The notes below the pieces were generated by a model. The model did not search any database. It had not been told where the DNA came from and saw only the letters and a list, made by a program, of their open reading frames with translations. From NCBI GenBank assembly GCA_018698675.1, contig JABIPA010000073.1, positions 1-64,000 on the forward strand: a stretch of DNA of 64,000 nt, in the 5' to 3' direction. Source of the DNA: a bacterium (GTDB taxonomy: Bacteria > Margulisbacteria > Marinamargulisbacteria > JABIPA01). A program made the position numbers and the translations under genes. Position 1 is the stretch's first letter. Each line of letters begins with the position of its first letter. Positions 42,823 through 52,455 of this stretch are shown in pieces.

Positions 42823-44043
42823 TTAGCCTTGGCTCATAACGGACATCATATTTAACATTGGGGTAAAGATTCCAAGAGCAAGTACTAAAACCAGCATGCC
42901 AATAATTCCTATAAGAATTGGTTCGATGTAAGTAAAGATACGTTCTAAAACATTTTCAACTAAATCACGATAGAGTTGGCTTGTTTTTTCTAACATCGAA
43001 CCTAAATTTCCACTATTTTCCCCGACGGTTATCATTTGTGCTGCCAATCCACTAAAGAAAAAGGTTAAATTACTTGCTTTTCCTAGAGAAAGGCCCTGTT
43101 TGATATTGCTATAGCTTTCAGCGATATCTTGCTGGAAAACTTCGTTTTTGGAGAGTGTTTGTATGATTTTCAGGCTATCTAAAATTGGAATTCCGTTTTC
43201 GTATAATATGGCAAATATTTTCATAGATTTAGAAACAATTAAATTTTTATACATTTCACCAAAGAGAGGCGTTTTTACTAGAATTAAATCTATTTTTGAT
43301 TTCATTTTTTTATTTTTAGATGCGAGAAAGAGTCCTTGTATGATGCCTAATAAAGCGATGAAAAGTATTAATTTGTTATCGACTAGAAAGTTACTAATTG
43401 AAAGTAATGTTTTAGTAAGGATGGGAAGGTCTACTTTGTTGGAGGTAAAAAAGACTGCAAATTTAGGAATGATGAATGTAAAGACTCCAATCATCGCAGT
43501 AAAGCCTACACCCATTACAATAAGAGGGTACCTAAATGCTTTTTGTACTTTTTTTGAAAGCTCTTCGTCCCATTGAAGGAGTTGGTAAAGCGTTTTTAAG
43601 ATCTCGTCCAGTTTACCGACTTTTTCTCCAGCGCTGATTAGTGCGATAAATTCTTCCGTGTAGAGCTCTGGAAGTTCGTTTAGAGATTTCGAGAAACTTT
43701 GTCCTTGTATCAGTTTAGATGTCAGCTGGTTAATTAATTGTTTTAAAGACTTTTTATGTACGATGTTTTCTATTATTTTTAGGCATTCAACAATAGAAAT
43801 GCCTGCTTGAGATAACGATTGTAAATGCGCTGTAAACTGCATGACATCTTTCTTTTCTATTTTTGGCTGGAGAAATTTATTCAATGAAGGCATTAGAGAA
43901 GAGACCTTCTCAACTTTAATAATGACACTTGCTGTATGTTTTTCTAAAATCTTTAAACGTGCATCTTTTAACGACTTTCCTAGGATAGGCTCTTCTTTTA
44001 ATTGACCAGATGCAGTTATGAATTTAATTTTAAAGGTGCGCAT
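42823..44043 (-). CDS. pilC: Type IV pilus/T2SS inner-membrane platform protein
   Basis: A 406-residue PilC/GspF polytopic protein with two GspF domains (about 70-195 and 270-395) and three membrane segments (about 175-195, 220-245, 375-400). Motifs include MQFTAHLQSLSQAGISIVECL, ALISAGEKVGKLDEIL and MITVGENSGNLGSMLEKTSQLYRD. It couples ATPase rotation to pilin extraction from the membrane. It follows pilB by 5 bases. Confidence 0.94.
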   Translation of the reverse strand: MRTFKIKFITASGQLKEEPILGKSLKDARLKILEKHTASVIIKVEKVSSLMPSLNKFLQPKIEKKDVMQFTAHLQSLSQAGISIVECLKIIENIVHKKSLKQLINQLTSKLIQGQSFSKSLNELPELYTEEFIALISAGEKVGKLDEILKTLYQLLQWDEELSKKVQKAFRYPLIVMGVGFTAMIGVFTFIIPKFAVFFTSNKVDLPILTKTLLSISNFLVDNKLILFIALLGIIQGLFLASKNKKMKSKIDLILVKTPLFGEMYKNLIVSKSMKIFAILYENGIPILDSLKIIQTLSKNEVFQQDIAESYSNIKQGLSLGKASNLTFFFSGLAAQMITVGENSGNLGSMLEKTSQLYRDLVENVLERIFTYIEPILIGIIGMLVLVLALGIFTPMLNMMSVMSQG

Positions 44044-44048
44044 TTTGT

Positions 44049-45626
44049 TTAGGTTGCTAAAAATTGGCAGGCTTTAAATACTTCTTCAGGTGTTGTTAAA
44101 CTCATTTTTATTTTTTTGAGACCATCATCTAACATGGATGTCATCCCATTTTCTATGGCAATTTCTCGTAATTGAGACGATGTAACATTGTTGGAAATAG
44201 CGTTAACTAAATTAGAGTTCATCACAAGAATTTCATATATCCCAACACGTCCTTTATACCCTGAGTTAAAGCAAGACTTGCACCCGGAACCTTTATAGTA
44301 AGTGTCTTCTTTTGGCAATTTTAGAAAATCAAGAATGGAAGGATCTGGTTCGTAAGGTTGAATGCATTTTTTACAAATACATCGAACTAAACGTTGCGCG
44401 AAGACGCCGGTCACTGATGAGCTAATGACATAATTTGGGATACCCATATCTAAAAGCCTGATAACTGTACTGGGAGCATCATTTGTGTGAAGAGTACTAA
44501 ATACTAAGTGGCCGGTTAAAGAAGCACGGGCTGCTAATTCAGCGGTCTCTAAATCTCTAATTTCTCCAACCATTATGATGTCAGGGTCTTGTCTTAAAAT
44601 TGACCGAAGACCTCTTGCAAATGTTAGCCCCGATTTATTTTGAACTTGAACTTGCCGAATTAGAGGGAGTTTATATTCAACAGGATCTTCAAGCGTAATA
44701 ATATTGTGTTTTACATCGTTAATATGATTTAAGGCAGCGTAAAGCGTCGTTGTTTTTCCTGAACCGGTTGGCCCCGTGACTAATATCATTCCTTGAGTGT
44801 TTCCAATGAGTCGATAGCAGTTTTCTAAGTCTTTACCTAGAAAGCCTAATTCTTTCATTTCCAGTAACACTTCTTGTCGTCCTAAAATACGAATAACAAT
44901 ATTTTCTCCGTGAATCGTGGGTAACGATGAAACTCTTAGCTCGTAGAAAACATTTTCATGGCTGACTCGAATATTTCCGTCCTGAGGTAGACGACTTTCG
45001 GCAATATCCATGTTTGCCATTACTTTTATTCGGGATACGATTGGAGGTAAATATTTTTTTGGAAAAGTACGAAGTTTATGAAGGGTTCCATCAACCCGCG
45101 TTCGAACAAGCACTTCTTTTTCGCTAGGTTCGATATGGATATCGGAGGCATGACTAATAATTGCTTGATTAATAAGTAAGTTAACAAGTTCTATTATCGG
45201 GCCTTCGTCTTCAATTTTGTCGTCGAGAACCGCATTCTCTAATTTTTCTTTTGTTGTGACATCAAAGTCTGTTTCTTCTTCAGAAACAAGGGCGTCAATG
45301 GAGCCCATAAATCCATAATATCGGCGTATAGCGACTTTAATATCTTCTTTTTTAGCAAGGACTGTTTCAACGGAGTACCCAATTTGTTCTTGAATGGAAT
45401 CTATGAGGGGGAGGTTGTCTGGGTCTGAGAGAGCAATTGTGACCGTATTTCCAATTTTAAATACGGGCATGAATTCGAATTGTGTGACAATATTTCCGGA
45501 AATTTCCTGGATTAGATGTTCGTCTATTAAAAACGTAGAAAGATCTATAGATAGCAAATCCTTATCGGGCATTTTGGTCAATTCCTTTTTAATTCTATTA
45601 CTTGAAAGTTGTTGATATACTAACAT
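44049..45626 (-). CDS. pilB: Type IV pilus/T2SS assembly ATPase
   Basis: A 525-residue PilB/GspE secretion ATPase. The N-terminal MshEN-like domain covers about 20-140. The catalytic core has Walker A GPTGSGKTTTLYAAL near 285, the Asp box ITLEDPVEYKL, Walker B DPDIIMVGEIRDLETAELA and the His box TGHLVFSTLHTNDA. A tetracysteine zinc motif (CICKKC and CKSC) near 450-470 is typical of PilB/GspE. It powers fibre assembly on the cytoplasmic face. Its start is only 32 bases from the divergent repeat-domain gene. Confidence 0.95.
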   Translation of the reverse strand: MLVYQQLSSNRIKKELTKMPDKDLLSIDLSTFLIDEHLIQEISGNIVTQFEFMPVFKIGNTVTIALSDPDNLPLIDSIQEQIGYSVETVLAKKEDIKVAIRRYYGFMGSIDALVSEEETDFDVTTKEKLENAVLDDKIEDEGPIIELVNLLINQAIISHASDIHIEPSEKEVLVRTRVDGTLHKLRTFPKKYLPPIVSRIKVMANMDIAESRLPQDGNIRVSHENVFYELRVSSLPTIHGENIVIRILGRQEVLLEMKELGFLGKDLENCYRLIGNTQGMILVTGPTGSGKTTTLYAALNHINDVKHNIITLEDPVEYKLPLIRQVQVQNKSGLTFARGLRSILRQDPDIIMVGEIRDLETAELAARASLTGHLVFSTLHTNDAPSTVIRLLDMGIPNYVISSSVTGVFAQRLVRCICKKCIQPYEPDPSILDFLKLPKEDTYYKGSGCKSCFNSGYKGRVGIYEILVMNSNLVNAISNNVTSSQLREIAIENGMTSMLDDGLKKIKMSLTTPEEVFKACQFLAT

Positions 45627-45658
45627 TTAATTTCACTTAAAAAAAATAGGAGTTTCAA

Positions 45659-48016
45659 ATGAACGGACTTAAAAGCCAGTCTGGTTTTTCTATGGTGTTG
45701 ACCTTAATTGTTTCCGTAGTATCTATAGCTGCAGTCGGGGGGCTTGTAACCATTATCCAAAATGAGACGGCTACAGTTGAGGCCGTGTCAGAAAACTATA
45801 AAGCGGCTGATATTGCCGAAGTTGGGATGGAAACAATTCTTTCCTCCTTAACCGACGATATGGATTGGTCTGACAATGAGGTTACAAGTTCAAATGCTTA
45901 TCAAGATGGAACTTATGAGGTGACGTTATCACAAAGGGAAACTCACTCGGTATTAGTTACAAGTATCGGGAAATATAAAGATGATACTTATGAAATGGAA
46001 CGATTGGTAAAGAGGCCAATTACGATGGCAAGAGATGTCGTTGTTTCTGTAGACAATGCAAATTTAACGCGTAGAAGTAAACATTTATCGCCTTTTGATG
46101 TCATAAATAACGGGACGATTACTGCTGAAATTGAAAAGGTAATCGTTTCATGGTCTTATGAACCGGCAGATGGTCCTGGGACTACGAAAATAAAGGAAAT
46201 TGAATTGGATGGATCTGACCTGTGGAACCCACCTAATACCGGAAGTCCTTCTGTAGATTCTTATTCTGGACAAATGTTGACGTTTAATTCTGTGGCATCT
46301 ATTGCGCCTGGAACTTCAGAGCCGTTTAAATTTAAGTTTTCGTCCTCGATTACTGGAAAGGTTGTTTCTGTTATTTTTTTCTTTACGGATGGCTCTCAGA
46401 TCGCAGGGGATTTTGAAACTATGGGTGGAACACAAGCCCAGCGGATGAATATAGATTCCGATGAAGCAGAGTTTAGTGAAGATGGTAAAACAATAAGTAA
46501 TATCAATCTGGAAAATGTAGGGAATACAACAATTTACGTATACAACATAACTCCAAGTTGGGAATATGAGGAACCTGAGGCAAACATTAAACTTGTGAAA
46601 TTTGATACGAGAACGGCGTGGTCTGGAACTAAAGCCTCTGGGGTAAAACTATCAACGAACACGTCTTACACTGAAATGGTAGAAGCTCAGACCAAAGAGG
46701 TAACCTTGGTTTTTGATGAAAGTATGGTTTATAAAAAAATCGATGTTCTTTTTGAAATGACGGATTTTTCCACAAAAAATATTAGTATAGATAACAGAAT
46801 CGATCAGGCGTCTAATCTTGAAGTCGATGATTCAGATGCTAAAATTATAGGGGATACGATAAGCGGTATCTCGGTAGATAATAGTCATTCTGATCCAACG
46901 AACGCAGTAGTATGGATAGATTCAATTAAAGTTGAAATGGATCCTGATACGGGACAAACCGTTAGCGGTGTTGAAATTGATGGAGAGAGCGTATTGGCTT
47001 CTTCGGGGCAGGCTTTAAATTCCTTTTTTGAAATTTCAAGAACAGGGATTACTTCCGAAATGGATATAAATTTGTCGTTTTCAGATTTGGGGGACGAGGC
47101 CTCTGTTACGATATCCTTTAAAATGAGAGATGAGACGATAAAGATACAAAGTTTTGATGTCGTGAAAGGATCGTCTGTAGCAGAGTCTGTGGGGGTTAAC
47201 GGAGAGTTTGCTCGGATTTCAAATAGTCGAAAAAATCTATATAACGTTAAACTGAAAAACTCGTCGAATGCGGCGATTAGCGTTACTCACTTATTACCTA
47301 TATGGAATCCAACAGATGGGAAACGCATAAAGAAAGTTTATATTGATGGAACTAGAGTTTATTCGAATAATTCGGGAGACGAATCTGGTGAACTGCTAAC
47401 CTTTAGTTCTTCGGGCATTATCCCAGCGTATTCTACCGACACAGAAGTTAAGCTTGAATTCAACGATGATTCCATGACAAATAAAGATTTTGATTTAACA
47501 TTTTCTTTTTCAGACGGGTCGTCAAAACAACAATATGTCAATCTAAATCCTGCCAATAGTGAGTGGGTGGCAGCAGACAATTTCGAAACAGGTGTCGATT
47601 TTGATGAAGGGGCAGGATTTTCTGGAGATTGGGAATCGAATTATTCAAAAAATAATGTGATTAAGTCTAGTGGACCGCGATATTCAGGTAAGTATCATGC
47701 AAGTTTAAAAGGTGGCTCAAATCCAATGTATATGGAGCGTATGGTAACCAGTTCGGCTCAAACGACCGAGCTGAGTTTGAATTTTGTAAGTTATATAGAA
47801 AAGTATGAAGGAAACGATGATTCTTGGCTCATGACAAAAGTTGGAAGTCTACCGTGGCAGACAATTCATTCTTTTAAAAATCAGGCAAGCCAAGAATATG
47901 TCACTAATAATTTTGTGTTGGCATTGACAGAAGGCGAGTCATTTAAAATTAGATTCGAGTCTGGGGCCAATAAAACGGATGAGCTTTTAAATATCGATGA
48001 TGTCTATATCAAATAA
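45659..48016 (+). CDS. PilX-like prepilin with four repeated beta domains
   Basis: A 785-residue surface or pilus-tip protein. The N-terminus (SQSG/FSMVLTLIVSVVSIAAVGG) is a prepilin/PilX-type membrane helix. From about 127 to 630 there are four diverged repeats of about 115 residues, each with the plan: hydrophobic strand, N-x-(G/S)-(N/T)-(T/A) turn, W-x-(Y/P), K-x-(I/V)-x-(I/F)-D-G, then S-F/FTDGS-like end. A C-terminal domain of about 150 residues resembles a jelly-roll (FSGDWESNYSKNNVI...WLMTKVGS). It starts the plus arm of the pilus locus with a taggag site. Pilus-tip adhesion is inference. Confidence 0.7.
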   Translation: MNGLKSQSGFSMVLTLIVSVVSIAAVGGLVTIIQNETATVEAVSENYKAADIAEVGMETILSSLTDDMDWSDNEVTSSNAYQDGTYEVTLSQRETHSVLVTSIGKYKDDTYEMERLVKRPITMARDVVVSVDNANLTRRSKHLSPFDVINNGTITAEIEKVIVSWSYEPADGPGTTKIKEIELDGSDLWNPPNTGSPSVDSYSGQMLTFNSVASIAPGTSEPFKFKFSSSITGKVVSVIFFFTDGSQIAGDFETMGGTQAQRMNIDSDEAEFSEDGKTISNINLENVGNTTIYVYNITPSWEYEEPEANIKLVKFDTRTAWSGTKASGVKLSTNTSYTEMVEAQTKEVTLVFDESMVYKKIDVLFEMTDFSTKNISIDNRIDQASNLEVDDSDAKIIGDTISGISVDNSHSDPTNAVVWIDSIKVEMDPDTGQTVSGVEIDGESVLASSGQALNSFFEISRTGITSEMDINLSFSDLGDEASVTISFKMRDETIKIQSFDVVKGSSVAESVGVNGEFARISNSRKNLYNVKLKNSSNAAISVTHLLPIWNPTDGKRIKKVYIDGTRVYSNNSGDESGELLTFSSSGIIPAYSTDTEVKLEFNDDSMTNKDFDLTFSFSDGSSKQQYVNLNPANSEWVAADNFETGVDFDEGAGFSGDWESNYSKNNVIKSSGPRYSGKYHASLKGGSNPMYMERMVTSSAQTTELSLNFVSYIEKYEGNDDSWLMTKVGSLPWQTIHSFKNQASQEYVTNNFVLALTEGESFKIRFESGANKTDELLNIDDVYIK
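46037..47549 (+). repeat. Four diverged repeats of about 115 residues
   Basis: Protein-level tandem repeats in the PilX-like gene at about residues 127-255, 265-385, 390-500 and 515-630. Shared positions include W/P near the middle (VSWSYEP, PSWEYEE, PIWNPTD), K-x-I-x-(E/K)-(I/V)-x-(L/I)-DG (KIKEIELDG, GVEIDG, KKVYIDG) and a strand ending FSDGS/FTDGS. They look like immunoglobulin-like beta domains. Confidence 0.7.
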
Positions 48017-48031
48017 ACTGGGACGAAGTAG

Positions 48032-48562
48032 ATGACCGATAAACAAGGTCTAACATTAGTAGAACTGATTGTCTCTATTTCTTTGATCGGAATTATTTTT
48101 TCTGTCATGAGTCCGATTATTTATACGGCTGTAGAGTCGTTTCGGTCTATCAATACCCATAAAATATATAATCAAGATGCAAGAGCAACTATTTTGTTGT
48201 TTCAAACCTTGTTAGAAAATACAGAACACATTTACACGACGGAATCGGATGAATTTAAATTTATGTCTGACGGAATAGATTTTGATTTTACACTGGCATT
48301 GTCTTCAGGGGGAGACTCCTACGAATTATTTTTAGCGAAGGATACAGGCTCCGATTATTTATTATTGGATAACATTGCAAAATTAACGGGACCTATTCGT
48401 CCAGGTTTAGAGTTTTCATATTTCAATCAAAATCATGAGTCCGTGAGCATAACAACTAATGTTCGAAGCGTTGAAATAGACTTAGTTATGCAAGGGGACG
48501 AAAATCAATATATATTTTTTACGGCCTTGAACGTAAATGCAGATGAAATAGATCTTAATTAG
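48032..48562 (+). CDS. PilW/GspJ-like prepilin
   Basis: A 176-residue minor prepilin. The leader MTDKQG is cut before LTLVELIVSISLIGIIFSVMSP, with Glu5. The rest (ESFRSINTHKIYNQDARATILLFQTLL) matches the conserved early segment of PilW/GspJ proteins. It sits 15 bases after the PilX-like gene and before the PilM-PilN fusion, where minor pilins usually lie. These proteins are thought to prime pilus assembly. Confidence 0.85.
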   Translation: MTDKQGLTLVELIVSISLIGIIFSVMSPIIYTAVESFRSINTHKIYNQDARATILLFQTLLENTEHIYTTESDEFKFMSDGIDFDFTLALSSGGDSYELFLAKDTGSDYLLLDNIAKLTGPIRPGLEFSYFNQNHESVSITTNVRSVEIDLVMQGDENQYIFFTALNVNADEIDLN

Positions 48563-48584
48563 ATGGTATACTTTCGGGGAACTC

Positions 48585-50182
48585 ATGTTTAAAGAAAATT
48601 TAAAGAAAATTTAAAGAAAAAACAAAGCCGAAGCGCAACCAGTAAAATTGGGATTTGTGTGCGGGATGACAAAATATGTGTGGTGAAAACGCCTAAAGAT
48701 TTTGGTGTCTACATATATAAAACACATTTCCATACATTAGACCCCAAATTTTCTACCGCAAAAAATCTAGAAAAATGTATAGAAAAGTTACCGAAGGGTT
48801 TTTTCGAATTATCCGAAGTAAGTATTTGTATTCCATTTCACCAAACTATTAAAAATCAGGTGAATTTCCCATTTTTATCCAGTGAAGACTTGTCCGCCGC
48901 AATTTCAAACTTAATAGATAAAGATGTGGAAGAAGGCGAAGAGCAGCGCTTATGTCAGTATCAGAAAGATGGCCGACCTCACTTAAGTTTGACTATACAC
49001 AAAGTCAAAAAAGAAATTATTGAATCTTATATCAGCGTGTTTGAAAAACATGATATCACCTTAAAAACGGCCACTACTGAGTCGATGGTTATGTCTGATT
49101 TAGCTAAGTCTAGGGTTTTGTCTACTGGAGTCTCTCCAATTTTAGTCGCAGATTTAGATTTTAACGCGTTAAAACTTTATGTCTTTTTGGACCATCAATT
49201 GGTGTATACAAGGTTCGTTCCACTTGGATTTCGTAATTTTTTAGAAGCGGTTACGCGAAAAATTGTTATTGAAAAAAAAGTTACGGAGCTTACCGATAAA
49301 CAAGGGCGAAGTCTTTTAGGGTCTACATATATGTTTAAATCAAGAAAGGCCACGGATAAGGTTCCTTATGACAGATTATTTTTTCAGCTGAGGCCTATTG
49401 CAGAGAAAGTGGCTCTTGAGATAAAAAAGACAATTAACTTTTATATTAAATTAACGGGATCCGAATCTATTAAAACATTGCACACTATGGGTGAGTTTAA
49501 TAATCTTTTTCAGTTTAATACGTTCTTAAAAGAAAACATCGATTTAAAATTAACAAAGGCTGTTTTTAAGGGCGGGTACAATGTCCCAGCTAAAAAAAAT
49601 GATGTTGGGTATCGAGAGACGACATATTTTAGTTTAGGTACAACTAAACGATTAACTAACTTTAATTTATTGCCGCAGTCATATAAAGAACATCAACAGT
49701 CAAAAAAAATAGCGAAAATTATTCTTGTCGTAATGGTATTTTGGATGTTTGTTATGGCAGGCGCGGTATTTAAATTTAAAGAGCAAAAGTTTGCAATTAA
49801 TCAAAACTTGAGCCAACGTAAGAATGAAATAAAAATATTAGAACTTAAAGTTAGTCAGCTATCAAATTTGAAGACGGCTAGGTTTTCGGTTTCAAAAGAT
49901 ATTGATTTTGTTAATAGTATTCTTCAAAGTAAGGTTCCTTTTGACAGAATGGTTTTTGATTTAAGTGAAAGTTCAGTACCACCGATTATTTTAAGGTCTA
50001 TCTCGATAGGAAAGGATGCAATCGTTCTTACAGGAGATATCCCTTCAAAACGAGCTCAGATGTCATTAATTAAATACATAAGTAAACTTGAAGCCTTGCC
50101 TTATATTAAGAGTGTTGTTTTTGATACAAAAATGGAAAACGTCGATTTTATATCGTTTGAATTATATGGGTATTTAAAATGA
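48585..50182 (+). CDS. PilM-PilN fusion (GspL-like), start region with 11-bp repeats
   Basis: An inner-membrane assembly protein. The cytoplasmic actin-like PilM/GspL part spans about 1-330 (VADLDFNALKLYVFLDHQL, EIKKTINFYIKLTGSESIKTLHTMG), a membrane helix lies near 352-372 (IILVVMVFWMFVMAGAVF), and a PilN-like periplasmic part with coiled coil follows. The ORF track starts at GTG 48659, which removes the first actin-fold strand (KIGICVRDDKICVV). That strand is encoded in frame upstream, but the only ATG with a ribosome binding site (gggga, ATG 48585) is out of frame by one repeat unit. See the repeat entry. Confidence 0.8.
48588..48620 (+). repeat. Three tandem 11-bp units (TTTAAAGAAAA)
   Basis: Exact copies at 48588-48598, 48599-48609 and 48610-48620, directly after ATG 48585. 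Eleven is not a multiple of three. With three copies the ATG frame stops after nine codons; with two copies it runs straight into the PilM-PilN frame. The heptamer T-TTA-AAG (48599-48605) is in the slippery phase of the ATG frame. Confidence 0.9.
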
Positions 50183-50799
50183 ATAGAAAATTTTGGGCAT
50201 TATATTCGATTCCAATTCGCACATATAGAAAGAGTGTTGCATTTTTAAAACGTCGGTTTACAGTTAGAGAAACTGCAATGATTAGTTTTGGATACTTTAT
50301 ACTTGTAACACTCGTTTTTTCTGCTTTGTATTTTATCCCATATCAGCAAGACTTGGACCAATTACAGTTACAATTTAGAGCGATGAACTCTAGACACTAT
50401 AAGGTATCAAAAACCCTAGAAGCTTTGGCAAAGAACCCGCCTAAAAAGAAAAAGGAAGAACCTATAAAGATCGTGAAGCCTGGTGAATTTTTAAAGCCAT
50501 TAAAAGAACATTATTTATCGACGTTGTTGGCTTTATTTCAACATCATCATTTGGCTTTGATAAAGTCTCAAATTCCACAGCCACTTTCGACGCCAGGGCC
50601 GTTTAGTAAATCTCAAATAGTACTTGAGCTAGAAGGAGAGTATTCTGATTTGGGAAATTTTTTATTTCATTTGGAAGAACTGCCAATGTTAACGTCGCAT
50701 CATTCATTAAAAATCACGCCCATTCCAGAGAGTCATTTAAATAGGATGGAGCTTGTGTTAGATGTTTTTGTGTATCGTCCAACTGAGCCTGTGTATTAA
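50179..50799 (+). CDS. pilO: PilO-like pilus assembly protein
   Basis: A 206-residue bitopic protein with a cytoplasmic basic tail, a membrane helix at about 32-54 (ETAMISFGYFILVTLVFSALYFIP), a coiled coil, a Lys/Pro linker (PPKKKKEEPIK) and a ferredoxin-like C-terminal domain with the PilO/GspM-type LELEGEYSDLGNFLFHLEELP. It pairs with PilN in the alignment complex. The ATG overlaps the previous stop by 4 bases. Confidence 0.85.
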   Translation: MNRKFWALYSIPIRTYRKSVAFLKRRFTVRETAMISFGYFILVTLVFSALYFIPYQQDLDQLQLQFRAMNSRHYKVSKTLEALAKNPPKKKKEEPIKIVKPGEFLKPLKEHYLSTLLALFQHHHLALIKSQIPQPLSTPGPFSKSQIVLELEGEYSDLGNFLFHLEELPMLTSHHSLKITPIPESHLNRMELVLDVFVYRPTEPVY

Positions 50800-50800
50800 G

Positions 50801-51202
50801 ATGAAATTAGATAAAAATAGTTGCAACGTGAATAGCAACAAATTAGACTTGGTAAAGGTGAACCCCGTTAGAATAGTTATTTTTGGATTGGCAACATACT
50901 TTTTCGTGTTTGCTAACGTAATTGATGCAAAAGTAAGAATATGGGTAGCGGATCCATTTCGACCAAAATTGGATGTTATTTCACCTCAACAGAACATGTC
51001 ACGGCAAGTAATTTTACCGAGTGAAACCTCTATTGTTGTTCAAGGGATAATGAAAATGGGGAGTAGTTATAACGCAATGATTTCGAATAAGTTTGTTAGA
51101 GAAGGCGATAGTATCGGCGGATTTATCGTGAAGAGTATAGGTAAAGACAAAATCATCGTCCAGGGTTCTTCTGGAGAATTAAGGCAGGTATTATTTAATT
51201 GA
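50801..51202 (+). CDS. pilP: PilP/GspC-like protein
   Basis: About 133 residues started at the ATG 50801, one base after the pilO stop; the track start at 50762 adds 13 residues from another frame context. A membrane or signal segment at about 20-42 (RIVIFGLATYFFVFANVI) is followed by DPFRP and a small beta domain (IVVQGIMKMGSSYNAMISNKFVREGDSIGGFIVKSI) of the HR/PilP type that contacts the secretin. The call depends on position between pilO and pilQ. Confidence 0.7.
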   Translation: MKLDKNSCNVNSNKLDLVKVNPVRIVIFGLATYFFVFANVIDAKVRIWVADPFRPKLDVISPQQNMSRQVILPSETSIVVQGIMKMGSSYNAMISNKFVREGDSIGGFIVKSIGKDKIIVQGSSGELRQVLFN

Positions 51203-52455
51203 ATAAAATAACGCGACTCATCATAGTAGGAATTCTTTTCGTTGTATCTGTAGGAACAGGAATATCGGCAAATGCTGATTCAGAGAAAATAGCTCAGGTT
51301 GAGATGTTGAAAATGTTAGTCAAGGATCCAAAGCCAATTCAGTTGAAGTTTAAGGATACTGAAATTAAGGAAATATTGTCATTTTTTTCACAAGCGTTTG
51401 GCCTAAATATTGTTACAAACCCTAAAGTGATAGGTAAAGTGAGTTTTGATTTTGATAAAATTAGTGTCCAGGAAGCATTTAATTCGGTTGTGATTTCACA
51501 AGGATTAGATTGGCATCTTGATGGAAATGTAATATTCGTTTACCCCCAACAGCCCATCGAGATATTTAATTTAGATTATGCAAAAGCTGAAGACGTTCTT
51601 GATTCTTTGTCTTCAATTGTAAATGAACAAGGGCATATAAATTTTAATGAAGTGGCCAACTCCTTGGTCGTTCAAGCGCCTTACGAAGAGCTGGTCAAAA
51701 TTCGGTCCTTGGTGAAGCAAATGGACGTTAGACCTCGGCAAATATTGGTTGAAGTTAAGATAATGGAGATTCAGGCAGACGGGACAAAAGATATTGGAGT
51801 GGATCTTGGCGTTGACTCCGTAGCCGATTCAAATTTTGCACAAACTGCTGGATTTGCCGGAGATGTTAGAAGTGCATCCCCCAAAGGACTGTTTGTGGAA
51901 GCTATTGCGGGCGACTTTTCTGGAGTTTTGGAGTCGTTAACTACTAGGCAAGATACCGAAGTCTTGGCAACTCCACGTATTTTAGCTCTGAATCACAAAG
52001 AATCCAGTATTATTACAGGGCAGAGGCTGGGGTATAAAACAGACGTTTTTTCTAGTGAAGGGACGTTGTTAAGCGAGGCTGTTGAATTTTTAGAGGTTGG
52101 AACGAAACTAACGTTTACTCCTCATATTTCTTCAAATGGCGAGGTAATTATGGATATTAAACCCGAAGTGTCTGAAGGTGATATTATTGATGGAATCCCT
52201 CAAGAAGACACGACGGAAACTACTGCAACTGTTTTGGTTAAAGATGGTCAAACAATAATGATTAGTGGATTGATTAGAGAGCGAACTAGACAGTCTGTCT
52301 CCGGTGTTCCCATATTAATGGACCTTCCATTTGTTGGCGGTGTTTTTAGGAATACAAGTGATTTAACTCAAAAAAGGGAAACGGTAGTTTTTATTACGCC
52401 GCATATTATTGATATAGATAATCCAGTTATACTTCAAAAGACCAATCTTTTATAA
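51199..52455 (+). CDS. pilQ: Secretin (PilQ/GspD-like)
   Basis: A 418-residue outer-membrane channel protein, short for a secretin. A signal peptide at 1-27 is followed by an STN/N0-like domain (about 45-115; IQLKFKDTEIKEILSFFSQAFGLNIV), a single N1-like domain (about 120-175; VVQAPYEELVKIRSLVKQMDV) and the secretin domain from about 175, with the strand signature VLVKDGQTIMISGLIRERTRQSVSGVPILMDLPFVGG and VVFITPHIID. It begins at a TTG overlapping pilP. It has no AMIN or extra N domains and no S-domain. Confidence 0.92.
   Translation: MNKITRLIIVGILFVVSVGTGISANADSEKIAQVEMLKMLVKDPKPIQLKFKDTEIKEILSFFSQAFGLNIVTNPKVIGKVSFDFDKISVQEAFNSVVISQGLDWHLDGNVIFVYPQQPIEIFNLDYAKAEDVLDSLSSIVNEQGHINFNEVANSLVVQAPYEELVKIRSLVKQMDVRPRQILVEVKIMEIQADGTKDIGVDLGVDSVADSNFAQTAGFAGDVRSASPKGLFVEAIAGDFSGVLESLTTRQDTEVLATPRILALNHKESSIITGQRLGYKTDVFSSEGTLLSEAVEFLEVGTKLTFTPHISSNGEVIMDIKPEVSEGDIIDGIPQEDTTETTATVLVKDGQTIMISGLIRERTRQSVSGVPILMDLPFVGGVFRNTSDLTQKRETVVFITPHIIDIDNPVILQKTNLL

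Noticed and set aside
43148-43576. 142-residue plus-strand ORF
   Set aside because: Antisense to pilC, whose motifs are complete; a shadow frame.
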